64,000 nt of DNA. Source: Chondrosia reniformis (taxonomy: Eukaryota; Porifera; Demospongiae; Chondrillida; Chondrillidae). The notes under the pieces are model-generated. The model was not told the origin of the DNA. It made no database searches and worked only from the letters and a program-made list of their open reading frames with translations. Numbering within the stretch: the first letter of the stretch is position 1; each line of letters begins with the position of its first letter. The DNA is taken from positions 5,842,501 to 5,906,500 of the forward strand of contig OX359189.1 in assembly GCA_947172415.1 (NCBI GenBank), given 5' to 3'. The position numbers and the translations under genes were made by a program. This document shows, piece by piece, positions 25,771-36,762 of the stretch.

Positions 25771-25821
25771 GACCCAAAATTACACTAGACAAGTGCACGT
25801 GAGAAATAGAATATTCTGAGG

Positions 25822-26961
25822 ATGCTACACAGCTCAACAATTCTACAGCTTCTAACAGGACTAGCACTGTCTGTTGGTGAGTACATGTCCAGCTCCTAGC
25901 TGTCTGAATTATGATGCACTATGTGGAGTATATATATACAATGATCATATAGTTCTGTATACAGTTGCACTATGTGGAGTATACACATACGTACATATAC
26001 TACAATCAAGTACTATACAGTGCAAGTTACAAAATGCTCTGACTCCTGATATACGTAGTTACAATCTAGTTGATTATTTAATTTTAATCACAGTACTGTA
26101 TTAACGTAACAGATTGTAAGCAAGATCACATGGCTCATCAATATACGTGTATATATATATATACATTAATTATACAGTACACATGCGCATGTAGTTTCAC
26201 AAGGGAACACTGATACAAACAACTGCCAACAAAATGCTGTTCCAGGAGTTCCTGGTGTACCAGGGGTACCAGGTGTACATGGACAACTAGGGCAGAAGGG
26301 AGAACAAGGTTGGTATATATACAGCTTAGGATAAGTAGCTTTGAACCTATTGTATATATGTACAGGACTACCTGGTCCACCGGGGTCAACTGGACCACCT
26401 GGTCCACAGGGGGCACTGGGGGCAAGCCCATCTAAATCTGGTACAACTTATGTTTGATGGGGAAAGACAAGCTGTAGCAGTATACCTGGAACTGAACTAG
26501 TATATGATGGTATAGCAGTTAGTTCCCATACCCAAGATGTAGGATCTGGAGCTAATCACTTTTGTCTAGTCAAAAACCCTGAATATGCTGATTATACTCC
26601 TGGTAAACAGGGCTATGCTCAGTTGACTCCGATGGAGGGTGTGGCAGGATTAGGTAATCACAATGCTCCATTTGCTGTGTGTGAGACCGCTAGGAACAAG
26701 GTGCTAATGATACCTGGAACCACAACATGTCCGTCAGGGTGGACCAGGGAGTACTATGGGTACATAATGACACAGAGGAAGGATATACATAAGAAATCTG
26801 AATTCATCTGTGTCGATGGACAGCCTGACGCGTTACCCGGCAGTGCTGGAAATACACCTATTGCAGGGGAGCTATGCTATGTGGAAGCAGTCTGTGATAT
26901 TATACCATGTCCTCCTTACAATGATTACAAAGAAGTTACATGTGCAGTCTGTACTAAGTAG
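25822..26961 (+). pseudogene. Short-chain collagen (C4-like), interrupted by in-frame TGA
   Basis: Exons 25822-25876 (signal peptide MLHSSTILQLLTGLALSV), 26195-26308 and 26366-26961, joined at phase 1. The second and third exons encode short Gly-X-Y runs (PGVPGVPGVPGVHG, then GLPGPPGSTGPPGPQG). The non-collagenous C-terminal domain has CETARNKVLMIPGTTTCPSG, a CVDGQPDALPGSAGN-type segment and the final PCPPYNDYKEVTCAVCTK. This matches the secreted short-chain collagens of sponges and other invertebrates, matrix or spongin-type proteins. In the family the domain starts YVRWGR or similar; here the Arg position after TTYV is TGA (26455-26457), followed in frame by WGK. The rest of the domain is intact to TAG 26959-26961. 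It could be a recent nonsense change, an allele or a sequencing error; no plausible intron removes the stop. Confidence 0.8.
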
Positions 26962-27225
26962 ACATTCAACACATTTCATTCATACACTGGCAGACAACCA
27001 TTTTGTACTAGATGTAGTAGTATTAAGTAACTAACAAAAACATTTTGTAATTACAAGAAACACTTGTAGACCAATTTGATGCAATGATAGATTGAATTGT
27101 TTCTGATAACACAACATTCTACTAACTAAAACAGAGTACAAAGGCATGTCATGATTACTATAAAAGAACCCACAAAATGGGATAAAGTTCTTAAGTTAAT
27201 TCGGAAGATTAAGTTTGCTCTGAAG

Positions 27226-30051
27226 TTAATTCGGAAGATCAAGGTTGCTCAAAAGTAGACTGAACTTGTTGTTCAAGCTTTTGATGGCTTCTTTCAATTC
27301 TATGTTCTCCTGTCTGAGGTGAAGTATTTCCTTAGCTGATAATCTTTGATGATACTCCATTGAGTCTTGTAGGTGGGAATGCATTTTGGACCTGATCGTT
27401 CTTACTTCACAGCCTAGTTCTCTGTAGTCACAATCTATCTCTTCTAAAGGGCATTCCTTACAATGTGCTTCTAAGGTATCTCTGGTGAGGCCAGTAATCT
27501 CACATTCATTTGGGCATGGAATTGGGTACTTTGGACACATTTGTTGATGCTCTTTATTCAATTCACAAAGGGCAACTTCCATTTGACAGAATTGGCAAAG
27601 AGTCAAACGGTAGGCACAATCATCAGAAAGGTGTTTCTGAAGCATGCATTGTTTTAATGTAACTTGGCACTTTTCATTGGTGCATCTTATCAATTCATAA
27701 GGGCATACTTTGAGATGGGCATTTAGAGTGATTGGCGTATAATTAAAACCAGAGGAACAGTTATTTGGGCAAGCAACAGGACGTTGCCAGCAGACTTGCA
27801 CATGACATAAGGGGACGTTCATTTTGCAGTATTTACAGGTTACTGAACGAAATGTACATACTTCAGCAAGATGACTTTCAAGTAAGTACCTGTGCACTTT
27901 AACTGTGCACATTTCATTGGTACATTCTACAACCTCAAATGGGCAAATTTTGAGGTGGGCTTCAAGTGTACCTCTGGTAAGACCCCATTCCTTACAGTTG
28001 TTTGGACAGGAAATAGGAAATCCTAAGCATCTTTTTAGATGATCCCCTTCTACTGTAAGGTAAGCTCCTTTAAAATCACAATATTCACACCTGCTCATAC
28101 GATAGTCACAGCTGTCAGTTAAGTGCTGCTCTAGCTTGCACCGTTGCAGTTTTACAGTGCAGTTTTCATTGGTGCAAGGTACTAACAAAAATGGGCAAGT
28201 TTTGATGTGGGCTTGTAAATTTCCTCTGGTTATACCAGATTCTCCACAAAAATTGGGGCAGGCAATAGGGCAATGCAAACACGCTTTCATGTAGTGATCT
28301 TGTAATTTGGTGTGCGTAGTTGTGGAGGTACAGAACTGGCAGTTTACTGATCGATATGGGCAATCATCAGTAAGATGGTTTGGTAGAGCACGGCGCTGTA
28401 GCTTTAAGGTACATTCTTCATTAGTGCAGTGCACTATTTCAAGAGGACACTCTCTGAGATGGGACATGGAAGTACCTCTTGTAAGACCTGGAGCACCACA
28501 ACTATTTGAGCACACAATGGGATACTCCAAACAAACCTTCATGTGTTCATCTTCTATCTCTCTAAAGGTTGCTCTGATTTTGCAATATTTACAGCTGACT
28601 ATTCTATAGGAACACTGGCTGATTTCATGGTCTGAAATTATCTTACGTGTCATCTTTCTTCCACATCCTGCATTTTTGCAGGTTACCTTTTCAAATTGAC
28701 ACCCTGCTGAGGATATCAGGTGATTCTTGAGCTCTGAGAGGTCCATAAAAGCTCTACAACCGTCTTCAACATTCTTGCAACAGACTCTGAGTGAGTTTAT
28801 CTGTCTAACTACATTAACATCTTCAAAAAGGACAAATTTTGTCAGGGAATCTGGAGTACATCTACAGGTAGGGCAAAAGTTTGACCTTTCCTGCCACTTT
28901 TGTATGCATCCTTTGCAAAACACATTTCCACAGCATGTGGCCTGCATAGGATTGATGGCTAGTTCCTGGCAGATGATACAGAAGAGCCACTCTGGTGGAT
29001 TTGATAAAAAGTAGAGTGTCATCCTCTTGTACTCACAACTATAGTAAGTACCTACAAATAAATGGAGATACACCATAAAAACACATCTACCAAGTTGACA
29101 ATGTATGGCAGTTTTAGTAATTAGCATGTAATTAATTTACAGAAATTTGATTCATTAAATTTCCTTTATCATGCAAATATTAAACAAAATGGTTAGATTT
29201 AAGGAGAAGGTTTTCAACCAATGAATCAAGAATTGTTGTCCTTCGAATTCCACTTTGAAATAAAAATAAACATTAAGAGCCAACTTACCTTCCATTGCAA
29301 GGTGGTAATCTACAGTGAGTCTGTTATCAAGCACATCAGTGAAAGCCCACAGAGGTTGATCAGTTGGTAGCCCCTCCCATGCCACACCCAATTCTTCTTC
29401 ATTCTTGTACACAACAAGTCTGCCTTGCACATCAACAGAACATCCATAGCAGTCTCCACTGCTGACCATTAGCTCATTGCTCATCTCCTTCTCCTTTCTG
29501 TTATGAAACACTATGCCGCCAATCAGGTACCAATAGAACTGGCTCTTCTTCATCTCCCCATAGTCCTTAGGCAGCTGACTGTCAGGGCTGATTGTTGTTA
29601 CGCCAATGTGTGGATACTAGAAAGTTTGGAAGTAAGAGAGGGTTACCAAGTAGATATATACGGATAAAACGATGGAACACACCATAGTAAACAAGATATA
29701 GTCATCATTAATGGAATGAAAGCATGCCTGAAAAGGATATATCGATGTTATTTTATTGCGTATATCCTAAAGCAAAGTGACTGTATTTTTGTAATTTCCA
29801 AAATATTTCACTGTTTTAGATCTTACTGTTTCGTTCGTATCAGGGCAAACTGGTTCCGCTTTCACTCGAAACATCTTCTCCCTCCCTCCTAGGATAAGCG
29901 GATCGCTGGAGAATACCATAACATCAATGTAATTACGAACCCATCGACAATCGGTTGTCGCATTCTTCCTATCTGGTTGACTAAGTTTAACTTCCTTTCC
30001 ACAGCGATCGTGGAACTGTCCTTCTATGCGTTTTGCCACTCGAACTGCCAT
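27226..30051 (-). CDS. NHR-RING-TRAF-type zinc-finger protein, probable E3 ubiquitin ligase
   Basis: Three exons, 29827-30051, 29289-29616 and 27226-29051, sum to 2379 nt, 792 residues. Residues about 10-183 form a Neuralized homology repeat: FHDRCGKEVKLS, VMVFSSDPL, YPHIGVTTISP and GLPTDQPLWAFTDV. Residues 209-247 form a RING: C209-x2-C212, TCCGNVFCKGC, then FCPTC. The usual His of CGHxFC is Asn227. There follow about five repeats of ~60 residues with patterns like CPNxCG..GLTRGTL.AHLK.CP and CTNE.C.VKL.R..L..HL, i.e. TRAF-type zinc fingers. The end is a short helical stretch (HLRQENIELKEAIKSLNN) with no MATH/TRAF-C domain. NHR-RING is the plan of NEURL3-type ligases and RING-TRAF-zf that of TRAFs; here they are joined. 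The substrate is unknown. The shorter minus-strand frame starting near 29127 is not the real start because its 5' part is intron. Confidence 0.85.
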
Positions 30052-30221
30052 ATATCCTCCTTCGCATTACTGTGGTCAAGGAGAAATTTTCATAATATAT
30101 ATAGGGAAACTACAATTATATTTACATGAATTAGTATACATCAGGACATCACACTCTGTTCCTGTGACAGTGTATATAAACGGTTTCCTAGCAACAGATA
30201 TATACGTATTGTGTCTATATA

Positions 30222-30510
30222 GCTAGTCCATGATAATATTTTGGCTCCATAATTCTTCCTTGTTTCTATTTGTATGTGTTATATCCAGAAATTAATCATT
30301 CATTGGATGAAAAACTGGATGCTGATGCATTTGTGAACATGATGCTGTGGTTCTACAATGCAGTTGGTGTGTGATGATATCATCACACTCACTTACTTTA
30401 TTATACACTGCAGTCACTTAAAAGGGACCAATACTAATGTAATAGAAACAGATAGGATCTTACATTGAAACAGGAAAATATATGAACAGCCAATTTCATT
30501 AACATTTACA
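30222..30510 (+). pseudogene. Broken duplicate of the APEH last exon and 3' UTR
   Basis: Aligns with 22014-22310, from CTAGTCCATGATAATATT through the last-exon body (GCATTTGTGAACATGATGCT) to the 3' UTR (ACAGATAGGATCTTACATT). About 15 bp covering the acceptor and first codons are deleted, and the GAAGTAGATGTG segment is altered to GAAAAACTG, so it is not a usable exon. The + orientation matches the parent. It lies just downstream of the UVRAG stop. Confidence 0.9.
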
Positions 30511-30688
30511 AGTGCTAGTATGTACACCACACTTTACTATACACTGCAGACTTAAAAAGAGACTAGTACTAATATAATAGAAACAAATAGGATCTCACAT
30601 TGAAATTGAAATAGTAAGATATATAAACAGTCCCCTAATAAAATACCTGTAATTTACATTGTACAAGTGCTAGTATGTACACCACAGA
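30394..30688 (+). repeat. Local tandem duplication of APEH-derived 3' UTR sequence
   Basis: Two units (about 30394-30527 and 30528-30688) share ATACACTGCAG, TAATATAATAGAAACARATA-like, GGATCTYACATTGAAA and ACAAGTGCTAGTATGTACAC. The second unit is more diverged and slightly longer. It abuts the UVRAG stop codon at 30691. Confidence 0.75.
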
Positions 30689-30690
30689 AA

Positions 30691-33600
30691 TTAAGTAGTT
30701 ATAGAATAAACTAAGTCCGCAGTTGGGAAGGATCCACTGGTTGATGAACCATCATCATTCGACTCATTTTCTTTCTTGCTTGGTGAAGAAGGACCAAACT
30801 GGTCCTCTTTAGGAATATCTGCCAGACCGGGAGAGCTGCTAGTTGACCCTGTACAGGAGGAGTGCTTGCTACTGAGAGGAAGATGGGGCACCAATAGGAA
30901 GCCATCTTGCACCAGGATTGCATCAGAATCACTCCGAGGAGATTTGGCAGTGTGCTGATTCAGTTTGTCACTATATAAAACAACAGAGAAAAGCAACATG
31001 TTACCAAGCATACTGGCACTACTCACTCCATCAAAATGATATACATATGAAGTAAGCAATGTGCATTCTCCATTCTCCATTTACTCTAAAGACTTACCTC
31101 CCAGGGTGTGCTCCAGTTTTGTCAAACAAATCCTTTAGGTTGTATAGGATTGATTTACTTTTACCAACAGGTAAATTACAGTACTGACGAAGCTATAGAG
31201 AATCAAAAAAAATTACTCAAATCCAACAAATACAGCATGTTTATAATACAAAACCAAAACTGCCTTGCTTAGTAATGTATAGACAGCATAACAGGTGGTG
31301 GATGGGTGTGTATAAAGTCTGATTCAAAGATTAGGTACCCTGCATAAACCAGTTAGTACTCCTGTAAATATAAATAAAAAATACCTGTAAAATATCTTGT
31401 CCTAGCAGTTCATAACCAGTCATTATGTAGCCTTTAGGGTCCTTGCGATTGTATAATGCAAACCTACAGAGTTATATACAATCATACAAGACCTACCTAT
31501 TACATTAATTAGGAAACCTGTAATAGACAGAGATCTACAAATGTGAAAACATGGCTGTATGGTTGCTGAGCACGCTTAATGAAAGTGTCTACTGCTAAAG
31601 AAACAGGACAACGACTTACTCTCTACATTCAGTGTTAGGGGATATGTCATCAGCTATGGTACATTGGGAGCCATACACTGTAATGGGAAACCTCAGGGGC
31701 TTTCCTAATAAGCGAGCCAACAAGTCCACGACTTGAGCAACAAAGCCAAGAGGATATCCAAGCTTGTCCACATGCTTTAGCTCTGTTAGAGAGACAACGT
31801 GATGCATATAAAGTTAAGAAAGTGACAGAAATAAGTTGCATTCTCGGGCAAATGTAAGCTAAACAGAGTTCCTATAATACACTAGGATTAATATCACATA
31901 TAATTCACTAAAGTGTTCAACACACTCACTTGTTTCTTTCACTTCCTCAAACTCTGGTAATGGTACATGACAAATAGACAAGGCTTTACTACCTGAGACC
32001 TACAAATGATATTGAAGAACAGTGAAAGAAGAATGCTAATTTAAAAGAAATCTAGTCAGCAAGATCTATGTACACAATTAAGGAAAGTACGTACGTATCT
32101 ACTCACTGCATCTATATCAAATATGCTTGAGAGTTCCTTAATCATTATTTTCTTCCTATTTGAGCCATTTTTTCTTTCTTCACTAAAGTTACTGACATAA
32201 ACATAATATAGAGATTAAGATGTAATCATTTTAAAAGGAAATGACAAAGGAACACATGCCTAATTATTCTAAATTAACTCTGTACACTGAATCAGAAAGG
32301 TCTAAAGCATCATTTTGTGTTTAATCCATAATAAGTATGTACGTACAGCATCAAGAACCTTAACTTATTGCACACACCTCCTTAAACATTCAAGGTACTG
32401 TGATAATCTCATTACATTCTCCTTCATTTTCATCAAGCAAGGCTTAATTGTAGAGTCTAGACCAAATGGAAAAAATCCACAAGTTAAGGATAGCGAAACT
32501 AATTATGACATACCACATGACATACGTACATACCATGAAGTAAAATATTTCCTTGTGACTCATTCCTGTCAGCCACCTCTGTGAAAGAAAAAAAGGAATA
32601 AAATCACTAAATGCATTTCTTACATGCGCATGTACATGAGCACGTGTTAAATGTGTTTGTGTGAAACAATAGGGGGTATTTGTTGTGTTCAAAATGAGCA
32701 TTCATTGCTGAAGAAGACCTATGGGTTGCAACGTTCAAATCTCTGTTTCTCGAATATATGTAAGTGTTGCTGATACTCAAATATACTTATATCTACGAGT
32801 ATGTGGACGTATAACATTATTAAGAATTTGCTGATCATATTAGCTCACCAGCAACTTTCTCTACCCCAGCTTGATTAATCTCATTTTTTAGCTGTAAAAT
32901 CTTAGCCTTGAGGACTTCAGATGCTGTTTGCTGAGTATATGAACATAAAACAGGAGATTCAAACACTTGATATACAATCTACTACAGTGTTTTACCATGT
33001 TAATCAATTGACGTTTTCTTTTAAGAACATCCGTTATTTGAGATTGTAGCACTTCTAAATGGTTTTGACATAAATGAAGCCTTTTACTGTTGTTTACCAA
33101 CCTGTGTATTATATACACAACAAAACAATATATATTAACTCAAAAATAAACACTTATTTAATCAAAACATCTTCTAATGTCCTTAGAAAAGTTATTAAAG
33201 GTAGGCATACACATTATGCTAAGACTGAAAGGCTTTATGTATTTATTGGTGTGGCAGGTGTAGTAGATGCCTTCCTTTAATGATGGTCATTCAGTATACA
33301 TACTATGCATTAGCTATAGCATATACATAATGATACACCATGGAGCCTGCCTAATTCAGTCACCTTTGGCATCTAATTTTTGGTTGCATTAGACAGATCA
33401 TTGGATTATCTTTTAAATTATATCGAAATAATACAGTGTGAAATTTGGGATATTGACCATTGACCACTGTAGAGAGAATATACTGTAAAGATTCCACTCT
33501 ATATTGGTATGTATGCCAGTCATAAAGGTATATTAATAACTACATTTAACTGTTTCAAGCATTGGATCTCATTTTTTGTTAGAAAGTATCAATAAATCGT

Positions 33601-36428
33601 CATATGCATGAGTACAAAATGAATATACTGACTTGTACCTTGTACATCAATGACATTTATGTATACGTATATGTACATTTAAGATATTAGCTAAAGATAT
33701 GACAATGAATAATACCTTAAGATATATGTTGTACATATATATACTTACAAAATGGTGCATGAGAATGTAGTACATACTGATCATGACTAACTTTTGAAGG
33801 TGATCCATACTGTATGACTCCCTGAGCTGCAATATCAAATACATCTACTGTATCTACACTGTACCACTCTTACAAGAGTATAACTAATATTATATCTTAC
33901 ATGAGCAGATTCCACAGAAGCAGTTTTCTCATGAGGCAATACCAATCTGATACCTTGATAGTCTAGACCACTTGACTACATATGTGTTTACATAAATACA
34001 AGTGTAAGATATGTAGATTGAGTCTGTAAACACAAATCCATCAGCCCAAAATAGTGTTAAATGGATGTTCTAATGTAACCTTGTTGACTCAGTCTTAAGG
34101 CTACATACACAACTGATCAGTATAGGAATGTACATACTTGCTAAGGTAACAAAAACACTTTAAAATGTTAACTACGTATTCCACAATTTAAATTAGTCAG
34201 TTAATAATACTTATATAATATGACCATGAATCTATAGTAGTTAATATCTTGGATGGTTCATCCTTCGACTTATTGAGAGTCTAGAGACGCAGTTTGTTAT
34301 TAAACTTTAGTTAAGATGTTTTGACCCTGGGCCAGTCACTGAAGAAGACCTTCAAAGATTCAAAGATTTAACAACAAAACTGTGTCTCTAGATGCTCAAA
34401 AAGTCAAAGGATGAACCATCCTAGAGATAAATTTGACGCAGAGAGAAGGAATTCTTATTTTTTATCTTTGCTCTAGTTTATCAATATGAGTCCATAATTT
34501 CACCCTGCAAGCCTATCGATGAGTTGTGAGGGGAGGACTGCATATTGTAAGACCTTGAAGTCCTTTATCTTTCATAGTAATGGGCTACTACTTAGCAACA
34601 CAAGATTCTGTTATACAATAACTTATGTACCAATGTGTTTGTACTTACTATCTATAGTTTTACAGTGTACTAACCTCACTGTCAAGAGCACAAAGAAAAC
34701 CTTCCTTAGTGCCAATAAATATTGTGTTATTAGGGAAATTTCGTCCTTCATTGTAAATCTAGCCAAAGAAAACAGCATACAGACACTCAACACACATAGA
34801 CACAGTAATATTACAAAAATTGTAAAACTGATGAAAGTGCTATCATTTGAAGACATAAACTATGTACAAGGTAAAATGGCAAGTTTATCTCACTTACTAT
34901 AGGTCCAAAGTAACACAATTCATTTAATTGCAGGGTTTGCCTCCAAGCCATATTAAAGGAAGCCAGCTGATTAACCTGTTCTGGTTTTGCATACCACAAA
35001 ACAATATCTATTGCTACAGATACGGGCTAAGGAATTTGACACCACAGAGAGACTGGGAAAATGAACAATTCAGTTTAAATAATAGAATTGAAATGTTGGA
35101 TACTTGTAAGCACTGAGATGGAGGAAAATGCCTTGTCCTGAAAGCTAATAGCAGACCATTGCGGATTCTATTAAAAGCAATGAAGTATAGTATATTAAAA
35201 GCCATACATAAGAAACAGTAGTCACTACTAACCCTAGAACCTTCTATCACCTCGCTCTTGTACACCACTGTAAGAATTATGTATAAAGAAAATTTACATA
35301 GCTTCAGTTGCTGGTAATCATTTAACTGTGTATTGGATAAGTGAATAATGTGTACTAACTAACTAACTAAATAAATAAATATGAATTAATGGCTTAGGAA
35401 ATTTAACAACACTACCATGCACACACAATGGAGAGAGGTACTGCCTATTTATAGTGATGGAAAACCTGATATAACATTCTTAATAAGTGTAATTCCTTAT
35501 TAATAGTTGGCCAAATTGTCCTATTAAGAGTGCAAAGGTCTTGGAATACATAATTAATTGTGATCATCCTAAAAAGCTAAATACATGGGCATCAAAAGAA
35601 TCAAGGTTTCAGACTAGATGTTATTATTTGATTATTTCCTATTTGCTTTGGTCTCTAATTGTACACTGCTACATTGAGCTCTAGTGTACCTGGCACTTAA
35701 CTCATAATCATATTACTATAATAATAATAACAACAACGGCAATAATCATAATCATAATCATAATGATATACCTTGGTTTGTAGCACTCTCTTCAATGGTA
35801 AAGTAAAGACAAATCTCTTCAATGTTACAATCTGACGAGGTTGATGCTGTTGAGAAGTTGCGAATTTCAAGTCTTAAAACATGCCTTAGTCGTCTCTAAA
35901 GTGTGTTTAAGCATAATATCAATAACATATATAAATACAGATACAAGTATGAATGTTCAACTGTTTGAATATTGGTCAATTTATGGAGCTCAAAGAGTAC
36001 TCAAAATGAGCGAAATTATGTCATTACTCTATGCAAGGTTACATTTAAAACTAAGGAACTGCTACAGATAGATATAGACATCTATGTATAATCGAATAGA
36101 CATTATCCATCCAATAAATGAGCGAACGATCGTAAGGAATCGAAAACTTGTCTTTCAGATGGATCACAATTCATATTTTGAGTGTCTAAAGACGAAAGAT
36201 GAACCATCTGAAAGAGAAGGTAGGGGCAGTTAGAAGAAGTCTTTATCCTCTGATCGACCTGGCAGAAATAGCTTTACAAGCGGATAGTACCGCCGGCTAT
36301 ATATGAATCAAAGAGTCATTAGCTGCACCATATAAAGGAATATATAATTACAGGGAGTCTTAGCAAACCTGATGTATTCTTAAGTTGACGTGCCATGGCG
36401 TTCTTGAGATAGTCCCTCCGGAGGCCAT
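30691..36428 (-). CDS. UVRAG: UV radiation resistance-associated protein, autophagy/endosome PI3K-complex subunit
   Basis: Eighteen exons in transcript order: 36369-36428, 35772-35895, 35233-35267, 35104-35167, 34898-35013, 34675-34758, 33901-33975, 33792-33826, 32996-33101, 32849-32930, 32534-32578, 32378-32456, 32107-32182, 31930-31999, 31620-31782, 31385-31463, 31098-31192, 30691-30970. The sum is 1668 nt, 555 residues (human 699). UVRAG/Vps38 joins Beclin-1 and Vps34 to make PI3P at endosomes and autophagosomes. Signatures: RRLRHVLRLEIRN at the N-terminus, YKSEVIEGSRNPQWSAISF in the C2-like part, TIFIGTKEGF, a charged coiled coil (about residues 190-330), then LGKPLRFPITVYGSQCTIAD and EFALYNRKDPKGYIMTGYEL in the BARA-like part. 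The Ser-rich tail is short and lacks the long vertebrate extension. The ATG context is TAAAATGGCC. Exons 16 and 17 have a dead copy at 25.3 kb. Confidence 0.93.
32690..32750 (+). repeat. Retroelement fragment with hammerhead-like core
   Basis: GCTGAAGAAGACCTATGGGT followed by TGCAACGTTC, in the UVRAG intron between exons 10 and 11. It resembles the common CTGANGA, helix, GAAAC arrangement found in Penelope-like and related elements, but GAAA is changed to GCAA. No other part of an element is evident. Confidence 0.4.
34251..34470. mobile_element. Inverted-repeat (MITE-like) element in UVRAG intron 6
   Basis: The left end GGATGGTTCATCCTTCGACT and AGTCTAGAGACGCAGTTTGT are mirrored at the right by ACAAAACTGTGTCTCTAGA and AAGTCAAAGGATGAACCATC. 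Arms are about 55 bp. The interior carries GTCACTGAAGAAGACC. Immediately downstream is TTTGACGCAGAGAGAAGGAA, the same block as at 17.3 kb. Confidence 0.8.
36154..36222. repeat. Hairpin repeat in UVRAG intron 1
   Basis: CTTTCAGATGGATCA and TGAACCATCTGAAAG are near-perfect inverses. GGCAGTTAGAAGAAGTCTTT follows, again the shared retroelement-end block. It is a shortened relative of the 34.3-kb element. Confidence 0.65.
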
Positions 36429-36762
36429 TTTAGTTTACTCGGTCACGCTATTTTCGCTTAAGGGAAAATCCCATTAGGACGTATACATACATACGCATGC
36501 CCATGCATGTTAACTAGACGAGTTCATGCGAACATATGGTTAGCTATGTATGTAGTCGTTAATTACTCTGCTCTGCATAGCCAAGCCAAACATATTAATT
36601 GGTTCAATGGGAAGCTTCCTTCAAAATCATTGTGTTGTTAGGTGTAAGTACTGTTTACTGTATTATCCAGAAATGCATATTATATACGTATATACAATAA
36701 ATCAACCAGTATCTAAAAGCAGCAGTGAATCATAGGGCCATATAGAGTTTTAATAATACAAG
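36429..36762. other. Spacer between LIPE stop and UVRAG start
   Basis: Both genes run on the minus strand, so this 334-bp stretch must hold the LIPE 3' UTR and the UVRAG promoter. I see no clear TATA box. CpGs cluster in the 80 bp upstream of the UVRAG ATG (CTCGGTCACGCTATTTTCGC). Confidence 0.5.

Noticed and set aside
28307-29014. Plus-strand frames opposite the TRAF-type fingers
   Set aside because: Shadows of the long exon 27226-29051; no splice support or domains.
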